Source: an uncultured Candidatus Melainabacteria bacterium
GTDB lineage: Bacteria; Cyanobacteriota; Vampirovibrionia; Gastranaerophilales; Gastranaerophilaceae
Assembly: GCA_946055575.1 (NCBI GenBank)
Contig: CAMGGL010000005.1
Location: 1-39,506 of the forward strand
Length of the DNA stretch: 39,506 nt
Direction of reading: 5' to 3'
Translations under genes and position numbers: made by a program
Notes under the pieces: model-generated
What the model was told of the DNA's origin: nothing
What the model saw: only the letters and a program-made list of their open reading frames with translations
The model's database searches: none
In this document: positions 10,523 through 19,691 of the stretch, piece by piece
How the letters are laid out: each line of letters starts with the position of its first letter
How positions within the stretch are numbered: position 1 is the stretch's first letter

Positions 10523-11168
10523 ATACTGTTTGATTTCTTCCGGCATTTTTTGCTTTGTATAGAGCCTCATCAGTTAATTTAAGCAAATCTTCTTTTGTTT
10601 TGATTTCTGAATTGTGCTGGCATGCGCCTATACTGACTGTGATGTGAATATTTTGATTATTGTAGTTGAGATATAGGGTTTCGATAGTTTTTCTAAAACG
10701 CTCAAGCGGGATTTTTGCCTGATTAATATCGGTTTCGGTGAGGATTACGACAAATTCTTCTCCGCCGTATCTGAAAACTGTATCGGTTTTTCTAAAGGTT
10801 TGCAGAGCTGCATTAGCGACTTGCTTAAGGATAAAATCTCCGCATTGATGTCCGTATGTGTCGTTTACAGCTTTGAAACGGTCTATGTCAAACATAACAA
10901 GGGTGAGGTTGTTTTTGTAGCGTTGGGTTCTAAGAAATTCTTTTTCGAAAGAGCTTTCAAAATACCTGCGATTGGCAAGTCCGGTCAATTCATCCGTCAT
11001 AGAGAGGTATTTAGTTCTTGTGTAGACGTAATTTATTTGTTTAAGCACTTCGATCTTATTTTCTTCGGGTACGTCAAAGTTTCTGATAATATCCTGAATG
11101 TTAGCCTGAATTTCATCAAGTACATTTTCGGGAATAGAGAATTCCAAATCTTCTAAATTTTCAACCAT
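10506..11168 (-). CDS. GGDEF-domain diguanylate cyclase
   Basis: TDELTGLANRRYFE, FDIDRFKAVNDTYGHQCGD, RYGGEEF active site preceded by RKTD (RxxD I-site-like). Confidence 0.93.
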   Translation of the reverse strand: MVENLEDLEFSIPENVLDEIQANIQDIIRNFDVPEENKIEVLKQINYVYTRTKYLSMTDELTGLANRRYFESSFEKEFLRTQRYKNNLTLVMFDIDRFKAVNDTYGHQCGDFILKQVANAALQTFRKTDTVFRYGGEEFVVILTETDINQAKIPLERFRKTIETLYLNYNNQNIHITVSIGACQHNSEIKTKEDLLKLTDEALYKAKNAGRNQTVFNTCQ

Positions 11169-11290
11169 AAAGCTCCTCAGATTAAGTTTATCATAAAAAT
11201 ATTACGCTAACTATTACGAATATAAAGACGGCAGCTTGGAGAAAAACTTTAATAAATATGACAAAAAGTTTACAAAATAATGTTTTAATT

Positions 11291-11317
11291 TTCCCTCTCC
11301 TAAGAAAGGAGAGGGAA
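11291..11317. repeat. perfect 11-bp-arm inverted repeat TTCCCTCTCCT-AAGAA-AGGAGAGGGAA
   Basis: Direct reading; followed by GGGTGAGGTCTGGTCA, whose reverse complement TGACCAGACCTCACC recurs near 14208-14222. Confidence 0.75.
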
Positions 11318-11348
11318 AGGGTGAGGTCTGGTCAAGGTTGAGCAAATC

Positions 11349-11377
11349 TGTCATCCTGAAACAAGTTCAGGATGACA
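11349..11377. repeat. REP-like hairpin TGTCATCCTGAA-ACAAG-TTCAGGATGACA
   Basis: Perfect 12-bp arms; same core as arrays at 13.9, 35.7 and 37.3 kb. Confidence 0.85.
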
Positions 11378-11404
11378 CAAGTGTTTGAAGGATGACATAT
11401 TTGG

Positions 11405-11440
11405 TAGAGAAAGGGGCGTGGAAGGTGAATTCCACGCCCC
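11405..11440 (-). terminator. terminator of the first prepilin gene
   Basis: GGGGCGTGGAA...TTCCACGCCCC stem followed (minus strand) by TTTCTCT; same element as 35663-35697. Confidence 0.75.
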
Positions 11441-11496
11441 AATAATGTAAAGCGTACCAAGTGATTCGGTATCACTCGGCATATTTAAAAGAAAGT

Positions 11497-12324
11497 CTAT
11501 TTACTAGATGTCAACACGTATTTTGCTGCAGCTGATGCAGGTTCAACAGTCGCATCGTGGAATACAATCGGGAATACATCTGTCATGTGATTAGCATCAT
11601 TTTTAACTGTGCATGGAGCTTCAACCTTCGTAGCATCTTTTGCGCTATCACTGCAAGAAACTTCTTTATTTGGTAATGTCGCACCATTTACATCAATAAA
11701 TCCGGTACAATCACCTAGACCTCCCGTAAGTTTTCCGTCCTTATCATATACTACGCTATTACCTGCTTTATTTATGATCTCACCAGTTAATTGAGAACCT
11801 ATTGCTAATTCACATCCTGAAGCTTTGCTATTAAACCCAACTATAGAACCATCTGCTAACGTATAAGTAATTGTATTAGCTAAAGCTAAACCGTTTGCCA
11901 ACGTCCCACCAGCAGCAGGAGAAACCCAAGTATAATTTTCTTCTTTACCATTCGCGTTCCTCTTAATATTAGATGCGGCGCCCATATAAGTTTGACCTGT
12001 CAATGTGCCATTAAAAATCGCACAAAATGTCATAGCTTTTTCAGGATGATCTGACGCACCATTTATACATGCATTCTTACCTGTTGTTTTACCATCTGAG
12101 TCTTTGATCTCTGTACCTGTAGTACCTGCATAGTCAAAGTCATACTGAGCTTGTGCCATCAAACCTGCCTGGTTCAATGTTGATACTGTCTTTTTAAATT
12201 GTGATCTGAATTTTGCGCCATTAGTGTTTGCAATCAACGTAGGGATAGTCATTGCGGCAACTACACCGATAATACCCAATGTGATCAACACTTCCGCCAA
12301 AGTAAAGCCGAATCTTTTTGTCAT
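11497..12324 (-). CDS. type IV prepilin / pseudopilin-like protein (copy 1)
   Basis: MTKRFG|FTLAEVLITLGIIGVVAAMTIPTLIANTNGAKFRSQFKKT: class III prepilin signal with Glu at +5. Six Cys in the body; C-terminal GFIDVNGATLPNKEVSC and HMTDVFPIVFHDATVEPA. Confidence 0.9.
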   Translation of the reverse strand: MTKRFGFTLAEVLITLGIIGVVAAMTIPTLIANTNGAKFRSQFKKTVSTLNQAGLMAQAQYDFDYAGTTGTEIKDSDGKTTGKNACINGASDHPEKAMTFCAIFNGTLTGQTYMGAASNIKRNANGKEENYTWVSPAAGGTLANGLALANTITYTLADGSIVGFNSKASGCELAIGSQLTGEIINKAGNSVVYDKDGKLTGGLGDCTGFIDVNGATLPNKEVSCSDSAKDATKVEAPCTVKNDANHMTDVFPIVFHDATVEPASAAAKYVLTSSK

Positions 12325-12513
12325 AACTCTTTATCCTTTCTTTTTAATAACTCTTGTTATCTCAACCCAACTATTTGATTAATACTTATGGATTAATGAC
12401 AACTTCCTATATTCATGTTGACATATCATGCCAAGTTTGTCAAGTGTAATTGTTATAAAAAACCATATTTTATTTGTATGATTAAGTGTATTGTATATAT
12501 AAGAAGGTTATTT

Positions 12514-12837
12514 ATGGCAATACTCAGCAAATTATTAGGACAAAGAATTAAAGAACTCAGAAAGCGCAACGGGATTACTCAAGCGGTTCTTGCAGAAATT
12601 ATAGGAATGGAAACTACTAACCTTTGCAAGCTCGAAAACGGCGGCCAGCTGCCAAAAGAAGAAAATATAGAAAAAATTGCCAAAGCATTAAAAGTTAACA
12701 TAAAAGAATTGTTTGATTTTGGACACATGAAATCTAAAATCGCACTCCAAGATGAATTGATAGAAATTATACAAACAGCCGGAAGAAAAGAACTTGAACT
12801 GTATTACAAACTGATTATGGCAACAAAAGAAGCCTAA
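12514..12837 (+). CDS. XRE-family HTH transcriptional regulator
   Basis: LGQRIKELRKRNGITQAVLAEIIGMETTNLCKLENGGQLPKEENIEKIAKALKVNIKELF. Start at 12514 (ATGGCAATACTC) after AAGAAGG. Confidence 0.88.
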   Translation: MAILSKLLGQRIKELRKRNGITQAVLAEIIGMETTNLCKLENGGQLPKEENIEKIAKALKVNIKELFDFGHMKSKIALQDELIEIIQTAGRKELELYYKLIMATKEA

Positions 12838-12842
12838 AAGGG

Positions 12843-12871
12843 TTGAAACTATCCGTCAGATAAGTTATAAT
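12843..12871 (+). promoter_or_regulatory. sigma70-like promoter of prepilin copy 2 (TTGAAA-N17-TATAAT)
   Basis: -35 at 12843-12848, -10 at 12866-12871, 17-nt spacer. Confidence 0.7.
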
Positions 12872-12925
12872 ATTATTGGAAGTTATTTAAGTTCAGCTAT
12901 CCTAAATGAACATGAAAGGAAAAAT

Positions 12926-13678
12926 ATGGCAGAGATATCAGAGCGCAAGCTCGGGTTTACGTTGGCGGAAGTGTTAATCACTCTCGGGATTATCGGTGTG
13001 GTCGCAGCTATGACAATACCTACATTGATTGCAAACACTAACGGAGCAAAATTCCGTTCGCAGTTTAAAAAGACATTATCAACCTTAAACCAAGCAGGTT
13101 TGATGGCGCAAGCTCAGTATGATTTTGATTATGCCGGAACTACTGCCTCCTGCATTGATGCCTCAGTCGACGGCACAACCGGTGCTCAGCAAAAGCCTGA
13201 TTCTGTTATGTCTATCTGTTCTTTGTTTAACGGAACACTCACAGGTCAAACGTACGTGGGGTCTGTAAACAATTTAAAACGCAACAATAACGGAGCTGAA
13301 GCAGATTATACAATAACTTCTGTCACGCTTCCGGCTACAGCTACAGGGTTCTACGCTTACACTCTCGCAGACGGTGCAATCGTAGCCTTTAGTCGTGCTG
13401 CAATCGGTTGTAAGCTTCCTGTCGGGCAACCACTTACAGATACTTACATGGAAGCTAACCTTGCAAGTTGTATCGGGTATATTGATGTAAACGGAGTAAC
13501 TCTCCCGAACAAAGAGGTCACCTGCTCCTCAGGTGATACCTCTCACGCCGTCCAAACTCCGTGTGTTGTTAAAAACGACGCAACACATATGACTGATATC
13601 TTCCCGATTGTGTTCCACGATGCAACCGTTGAACCTGCAACCAATGCTGCTAAATATGTTTTGTCATCCGCTAAATAA
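12926..13678 (+). CDS. type IV prepilin / pseudopilin-like protein (copy 2)
   Basis: ERKLG|FTLAEVLITLGIIGVVAAMTIPTLIANTNGAKFRSQFKKT; six Cys; CIGYIDVNGVTLPNKEVTC; HMTDIFPIVFHDATVEPATNAAKYVLSSAK. Confidence 0.9.
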   Translation: MAEISERKLGFTLAEVLITLGIIGVVAAMTIPTLIANTNGAKFRSQFKKTLSTLNQAGLMAQAQYDFDYAGTTASCIDASVDGTTGAQQKPDSVMSICSLFNGTLTGQTYVGSVNNLKRNNNGAEADYTITSVTLPATATGFYAYTLADGAIVAFSRAAIGCKLPVGQPLTDTYMEANLASCIGYIDVNGVTLPNKEVTCSSGDTSHAVQTPCVVKNDATHMTDIFPIVFHDATVEPATNAAKYVLSSAK

Positions 13679-13694
13679 GATTATTATATAATTC

Positions 13695-13718
13695 GGGCGC
13701 ACTTGCGCCCTTGTTTGT
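13695..13718 (+). terminator. terminator after prepilin copy 2
   Basis: GGGCGC-ACTT-GCGCCC then TTGTTTGTT. Confidence 0.65.
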
Positions 13719-13888
13719 TATGTGTGGAATTATTGTTTTTTGTGGCGTTTGGTAGGAAAATTTTGGATTGATTTTTTTGTTTTTTTGAGGTGGTTTTAAG
13801 GGGTATGTGGTTGTTTTAGATGTTTTGTGGTGGTTTTGTGGTGGCGGGTATTAATATATTGATTAATATATTAATGTACTTAACACAT

Positions 13889-14190
13889 GTGTCACTCTGA
13901 ACAAGCTGAGCAGAGGATGAAAGCGTCAGTGTATCCGTTTAATGCGAGGCGCGTTTCAGGGTCTATTATGCGCAAAGGTTGAACGAGCATGTCATCCTGA
14001 ACTTGTTTCAGGGTCTTGCTGTTGGTGAGGTTTGCTATGGTTTAAGATCCTGAACAAAACAAAATCTACGCAGCTTCGCCGCTTGATTTTTAGTTTTTTC
14101 AGGATGACATGTGTGTTTGACCCTTTGTTTTCCTTATATTGTCATGCTGAATTTGTTTTAGCATCAATAACAAGTCAAAGGCACTCAGAC
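13889..14190. repeat. REP-like hairpin array R2
   Basis: Several tcatcctgaa...ttcaggatga-type modules separated by spacers that recur at 35.7-36.2 and 37.3-37.8 kb, some in the opposite orientation. Confidence 0.8.
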
Positions 14191-14403
14191 CTCAAGGCTA
14201 AACCCTGACCAGACCTCACCTTAGCTCTCTACTATCTTTGCTGAGGGGAATACTTTCCTCTCTTTCAATGATTACCTCATGTCTTAATATTAATCTCTTA
14301 ACTCAAAATCATTACAAAATGTAAAGTTATTCAATATTCTATTCAAGATTTGGCAATTTTTGACTTCTCATTTCCTTTATAACTATAAGGTAGAAGGTAA
14401 ATG

Positions 14404-15721
14404 TATGATTATTAATTCTGGTATTATCAACAAAGCGTCAAAATTATTTGTTAAATCATTAGGGTCAGCAGTCCAAGAAGGTGCTGTTCTTAAATCAGGC
14501 AAGCATCTTGCCGTGACTGCGCCTGTCAGTTCCAGGTCTTATGACTATTTTGAAGGTGTAGGTAAAAAAGGACATTTTATAAGGTATGCATTTAAAAACG
14601 AAGAAGGTAAAACTATTCAACATTATACTCGTTATGTAGCTGATGATGGTAAGGTGAAAGATGTTATTACGAATTTTGCACATAATAACCCAACATATAG
14701 CTCAAAAAGAACAACAATAAATGCTGGAACTTTAACCGACGGCGATAAATTTATCCCAAGTGGTGAAGTTGAAGATATTTATACATCGTCAATGCTGTTT
14801 CAAAATCTTAATGGAGAACTATTAGTTTCAAAATCTTTCGTCGATGAACTTGGCGATAAAACTTTTGGTGGCTTTGAGATGCTTAGAGCAGGTAAAAAAC
14901 CAATTGGTTTTAATTATGAATTTAAATGGGATGGCTCACCTACTGAGATTAAATACAAAGGAATTAAGCACAAACTTGATTTGAACGATACAGAAATGGC
15001 ATATCTCCCATTCTGTCCTAGAGAATTTATTGTGGCAACTAAAGACGGTCAACAATTTATTTTATCAAGTGATTTCATTGATGGTAAAATACCTGAAAAA
15101 ATCGGACTTACTCAAATTATTCAAGAAAAGTTGCATAATATTGAAGGGGTTATGCCAAGAGCTAAGTCCGTAAAAATGGAAGATTTGCACCTTGTTAAAA
15201 CAAGCGACAAATCACTCGAAGAATTAAAACAATCCGGAATGATTCCGCACGGTGAACAATTGGGTAACGGTCAAATAAATCTCGTTACCGATATCCCATC
15301 AAATTCTGACGGTGTCGTTATTTTAGATTTAATGGCTCATGAAATGCAGCACGGTGCCGATACAATAACCATGTATCGCGGCGGAGAAGAAGCTTTTAAA
15401 GAAGCCTTAAAACGTGTTGGAATAATGACTGAAGAATATAATAAATTACACGAAAATGAATTTAAAGATTTAGATGGCGCTGCTTATATTAAAAAAGTTA
15501 TTTCAAAATTGGGTTTATTTAAAAAAGGTACTCCTGAATATAATCAGGCTGTAGATTTGTATGAAATGAACATACGTCAGCCTGTTATTGCAGATATGAC
15601 CCAAGCTCAGCATGATATGTTTCCTCTTGAAGTCAGGGCAATTGAAAGAGAAAAACAACAAATGACCTTTTTTAATCAAATTTGCCAAAAAATAACAAAC
15701 TTTTTAGTAGGTAATTTATAA
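14404..15721 (+). CDS. hypothetical protein with a HExxH zincin-like motif
   Basis: ILDLMAHEMQHGADT (HEMQH) and a downstream Glu in MFPLEVRAIEREK compatible with a third zinc ligand. No recognised family; start probably ATGATTATTAAT at 14404. Confidence 0.5.
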
Positions 15722-15834
15722 TAATTCCGAAAAATTTGTTTATACTGTATAGCTTTTATAATTTTATCACTTGGTAAAATTTCGAAAATGTGTTATTATT
15801 ATAATAGGTGATTGTTTATTATAGGAGTTATAGT

Positions 15835-17205
15835 ATGAAAAAAACGGCATTCCTTTGGCTTTACATTGTTGCAATTATTGCATCTTTGGGCGGATTATTG
15901 TCAGGTTACGATACAGGAGTTATCTCAGGTGCTTTATTGTTTATAAACGAGAGTTGGGATTTATCGGATTCCATGCAGGGAATTTTGGTAAGTTCTGTTT
16001 TAATTGGAGCGGTTATTGGTGCTGCTACAAATGGTATTCTTGCTGATATTTTTGGAAGGAAAAAGATAATTATTGCAACCGCAGTAATATTTGTTTTGGG
16101 CTCTGTGTTGTGTGGTTTTGCCCCAAATATTTATGTACTGATAGCATCAAGAATATTAGTGGGACTTGCTGTAGGTATTGTTAATTTTGTTGTACCACTT
16201 TATTTGTCAGAAATTTCACCAAAGACATTACGGGGAACTTTAGTTTCTTTATATCAATGGGCAATAACCGCAGGTATTTTGTTCTCTTATTTTATCAACG
16301 CTGTTTTTGCTCAGGCTGTGTACAATTGGCGTTGGATGCTTTTTGCGGGAGTTCTGCCGGGAATGGTTCTTCTTGTCGGAATGTTGTTTATGAGTGATAC
16401 TCCACGTTGGCTTGTGCGCAAAAATAGAATAGATGAAGCGAAAAAAGTTATTACAAAAATTGATACAACTGTTAATCCGGATGAGGAAATTAAACAAATA
16501 CAATTGTCTCTTAATGCAGAAACTTCTGATAACAATACAAAGTTTGTGTTCAAAAAATGGATGATTATGCCTTTTGTCGTCGGAATTGGTATTATGTTTG
16601 CACAAATTTGCACAGGTATAAATACAATTATTTACTATGCTCCTACAATATTTAAAACTGCCGGCTTTGATTCAAATTTGAATGCAATTTATGCAACAAC
16701 AGGTATTGGAGTTGTTAATTTTATTATGACTATTGTTGCGGTATTTTTTACCGATAGAATCGGCAGAAAACCATTATTATATGTTGGATTAACAGGAGTT
16801 ATGCTAAGTTTGTTGGCTCTTGGCTCTGCTTTTGCCTTTGAGTCAGTGTTAGGTGATAATCTAAAATGGGTTGCTGTCGGAAGTTTGGTTACTTATATTG
16901 TATGTTTTGCAATGAGTTTAGGACCGATTGGCTGGATTATTGTTTCTGAAGTCTTTCCTTTGAAAATAAGAGGTCTTGCAATGAGTATTTGTACTGTTGC
17001 AAACTTTGCCTTCAATTTCTTTGTTGTTGGAAGTTTCCCTGTTTTAATTAATAGAATTGGCGGTGCTTATACTTTCTGGGGATTTGCGGCTGTTTCGTTA
17101 CTTTGTATATTCTTTGTTTATTTTTGCGTGCCTGAAACTAAAGGTATTTCGTTGGAACAGATTGAACAAAATTGGCTCAAGGGTGTAAAACCAAGAGAGT
17201 TTTAA
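15835..17205 (+). CDS. MFS sugar porter (XylE/GalP-like)
   Basis: GYDTGVISGALLFI, DIFGRKK, DRIGRKPLLY, PETKGISLEQIE; 12-TM pattern. Confidence 0.93.
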   Translation: MKKTAFLWLYIVAIIASLGGLLSGYDTGVISGALLFINESWDLSDSMQGILVSSVLIGAVIGAATNGILADIFGRKKIIIATAVIFVLGSVLCGFAPNIYVLIASRILVGLAVGIVNFVVPLYLSEISPKTLRGTLVSLYQWAITAGILFSYFINAVFAQAVYNWRWMLFAGVLPGMVLLVGMLFMSDTPRWLVRKNRIDEAKKVITKIDTTVNPDEEIKQIQLSLNAETSDNNTKFVFKKWMIMPFVVGIGIMFAQICTGINTIIYYAPTIFKTAGFDSNLNAIYATTGIGVVNFIMTIVAVFFTDRIGRKPLLYVGLTGVMLSLLALGSAFAFESVLGDNLKWVAVGSLVTYIVCFAMSLGPIGWIIVSEVFPLKIRGLAMSICTVANFAFNFFVVGSFPVLINRIGGAYTFWGFAAVSLLCIFFVYFCVPETKGISLEQIEQNWLKGVKPREF

Positions 17206-17233
17206 TTTTGTCTTGTTGATATATAATTAGATT

Positions 17234-17947
17234 ATGCTTTCGGAAAAATTTGCAAGAACAGAACTTTTACTTGGTGAAAAGGCAATGAAAAAATTGTCAC
17301 AATCCAGGGTTGCAGTTTTTGGAATTGGCGGAGTTGGCGGTTATGTTGTTGAGGCTTTGGTAAGAAGCGGGCTTGGAGCTATAGATTTAATTGATAATGA
17401 TACTGTTGATATTACAAATTTAAATCGTCAAATTATTGCAAAGACTTCTAATATCGGTATTCCTAAAGTTGAAGTTGCAAAGTCAAGAATTTTGGAAATC
17501 AATCCTGATGTTAAAATACAAACTTTTCAACTTTTTTATACTCCGGAAACCAAATCAATGTTTGACTTTTCTTCTTATGATTATGTAGTGGATGCAATAG
17601 ATACAGTAACCGCAAAATTATCACTTATTGAAGAAACAAAAAAGACATCTACTCCGATAATTTGTTCTATGGGAACAGGAAATAAACTGGAACCGACAAT
17701 GCTCGAGGTTGCTGATATTTCAAAAACGTCAGTTTGTCCTCTCGCTCGAGTTATCAGAACAGAACTGAAAAAACGTGGTATAAAAGATGTGAAGGTTGTA
17801 TACTCAAAAGAAATTCCGATAAAGCCCGCAAAATCAATGGAAAATATCCCGGATGGAAAACACCAAATACCGGGCAGTAACTCTTTTGTTCCTGCAACTG
17901 CGGGTTTGATTATTGCATCAGAAGTTATTAAAGACTTAATTAAATAA
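17234..17947 (+). CDS. tcdA: tRNA threonylcarbamoyladenosine dehydratase / ThiF-E1 family
   Basis: RVAVFGIGGVGGYVVEALVRSGLGAIDLIDNDTVDITNLNRQI, DAIDTVTAKL, SMGTGNKLEP. Confidence 0.9.
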   Translation: MLSEKFARTELLLGEKAMKKLSQSRVAVFGIGGVGGYVVEALVRSGLGAIDLIDNDTVDITNLNRQIIAKTSNIGIPKVEVAKSRILEINPDVKIQTFQLFYTPETKSMFDFSSYDYVVDAIDTVTAKLSLIEETKKTSTPIICSMGTGNKLEPTMLEVADISKTSVCPLARVIRTELKKRGIKDVKVVYSKEIPIKPAKSMENIPDGKHQIPGSNSFVPATAGLIIASEVIKDLIK

Positions 17948-19043
17948 CCTTAGGTATAAATCTGTATTTTACTTTTTCAACATATTTTTTGTATTCTTCG
18001 TCTTTGATAAGATGACGTTCTTCCGTAACCGCCCTTAAATAATATATGTATACCCAAGCTAAAATTCCCAATATAATAAAGAATTTACTACCGGTTTCTT
18101 CTGCCGGAAGAATGAACAATGGAATACTTGTTGTTATAATATAGCAAATTTGCATTGAATAGTCGGGATGCCTAATTATATTATAAGGAAAACCTGTTAC
18201 TATACCTCTGTTTGTCAGGTTTCCGGCTTTTGTTCCCAGTCTGATAATGGCAATCAGACTGAAAAGATTTGCTGCAATAGCTATAATGTATAATGCAGTT
18301 AGCATGTTTTGATTGTCTACCGGCAGTAATGATTGTTCAGTTAGATTTAACACTTGGTTAGTAAAAATTATTATCGGATAATAGCAAATTATACAAGAGA
18401 ATACTCCCAAAGGTGTTGTATCTGCGGATTTGATTTTGTTTCTAAAGATATCCAGTTCTGTAAGGTAGCTTATGGAATAAATTACCAAAGTGAAAGTAAA
18501 TATTAACTTAAGCCACATATCACCGGTATCTATTATATATTGAATAATTCCGCCGCCAGTATCACCTGTTGTCATATACTGTTGTGCTTGCTGAAACATT
18601 ACTCTCAAAAAATCAATGTTATATCCAAGACTTGGTAAATAATTGCTGCACAACAAAATCATGCTTGAAACCCCAAAGAAACCTTTGATGAAGAATGACA
18701 TAAATGCTTGTTTTTCAAATTCGTTCGGTTCAATGTTGTTTAAAAATTCTTCTGTTGAATTTGTACGTTTTACTTGACGTTTGAAGTATTCAATTACTGC
18801 CACACTCTTTGATTGTAAAATTGATTTTGGTTTTAGGATGAAAAATATAAACGGAGCAATTATTACATAAAGGAGATAATATAAAACAAAGAAAGTTATA
18901 TAGTCAAAACTTTCATTTCCGATAGTTGAATTGTATACCGGACAAAAAGATATAAATGCAAGTATTATTCCGTAAATAAAAAGTGATGAAAAATAATGCT
19001 TAGCGGCATCTTTAAATTGTACTTCTCTTTCTGTACTTCCCAT
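17940..19043 (-). CDS. multi-TM protein with isoprenylcysteine/phospholipid methyltransferase-like C-terminus
   Basis: NIIRHPDYSMQICYII...AVTEERHLIKDEEYKKYVEKVKYRFIPKVI resembles the ICMT/PEMT C-terminal signature. Overlaps the convergent tcdA 3' end by 8 nt. Confidence 0.7.
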   Translation of the reverse strand: MGSTEREVQFKDAAKHYFSSLFIYGIILAFISFCPVYNSTIGNESFDYITFFVLYYLLYVIIAPFIFFILKPKSILQSKSVAVIEYFKRQVKRTNSTEEFLNNIEPNEFEKQAFMSFFIKGFFGVSSMILLCSNYLPSLGYNIDFLRVMFQQAQQYMTTGDTGGGIIQYIIDTGDMWLKLIFTFTLVIYSISYLTELDIFRNKIKSADTTPLGVFSCIICYYPIIIFTNQVLNLTEQSLLPVDNQNMLTALYIIAIAANLFSLIAIIRLGTKAGNLTNRGIVTGFPYNIIRHPDYSMQICYIITTSIPLFILPAEETGSKFFIILGILAWVYIYYLRAVTEERHLIKDEEYKKYVEKVKYRFIPKVI

Positions 19044-19156
19044 AATTATCTCCCTTAGTATTTTTTTAATTTATTATATCATGCTTTATAAAATTGAACA
19101 AATTATGCTATAATATCGTTTAGTAAATATAATCGAGTTTAAAAAGAGGTTGAGTA

Positions 19157-19690
19157 ATGAAAAAATGCTTACTTATACTAATGGGCGTGATATTTTCTGT
19201 TTCTGCAGTGCATGCATTCACACAAGATGCATCGTATGAATATTTATCACGTTATAATATTTTAAGATTTGAGGAAGTTTATATGATGCTAAACGGAAGT
19301 ATAAAATCTTCAAATGAACATAACGGAAGATATTATACAAAATTTGAAGATGTATGGAATTATGCTATCAAATATGCTTATCCATATAAATCGATTAAAA
19401 ACGGAATTGTATATGATACCCGTTATAAACAGGAAGTTTTATATGAAAAGTTAAAAGATAATTGTCAAAAATATCCGTCAAATCCATCTGCCACTACTGC
19501 ATGCGCAAAATTAACCATTGATGTAAACGGATTTTCATCAGGGGCTAATAAATATATATCAGATACGACAACCTTAGAACCAAAAGATAGATTTATTCTC
19601 TACCTTTATTCAAACGGAGCAAGAGCGGCAAGCGGTTCAACAGAAGAAATGCTGCTGTACATGGATAATAAAAAAATGAAGTCGTTTTAA
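19157..19690 (+). CDS. small secreted hypothetical protein with prepilin-like IDVNG motif
   Basis: Signal peptide MKKCLLILMGVIFSVSAVHAF; ACAKLTIDVNGFSSGANKYISD...DRFILYLYSNGARAAS. Confidence 0.7.
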   Translation: MKKCLLILMGVIFSVSAVHAFTQDASYEYLSRYNILRFEEVYMMLNGSIKSSNEHNGRYYTKFEDVWNYAIKYAYPYKSIKNGIVYDTRYKQEVLYEKLKDNCQKYPSNPSATTACAKLTIDVNGFSSGANKYISDTTTLEPKDRFILYLYSNGARAASGSTEEMLLYMDNKKMKSF

Positions 19691-19691
19691 C

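Noticed and set aside
11497-13678. Diversity-generating retroelement behind the variable prepilins
   Set aside because: No reverse transcriptase or template-repeat/variable-repeat pair seen in the window; a distant one cannot be excluded.
13889-14190. Possible CRISPR array
   Set aside because: Repeat units are palindromic hairpins of variable spacing, spacers themselves recur and invert, and no cas genes are present.
16249-16613. Minus-strand ORFs opposite the MFS transporter
   Set aside because: Antisense of a confident MFS gene; no motif support.
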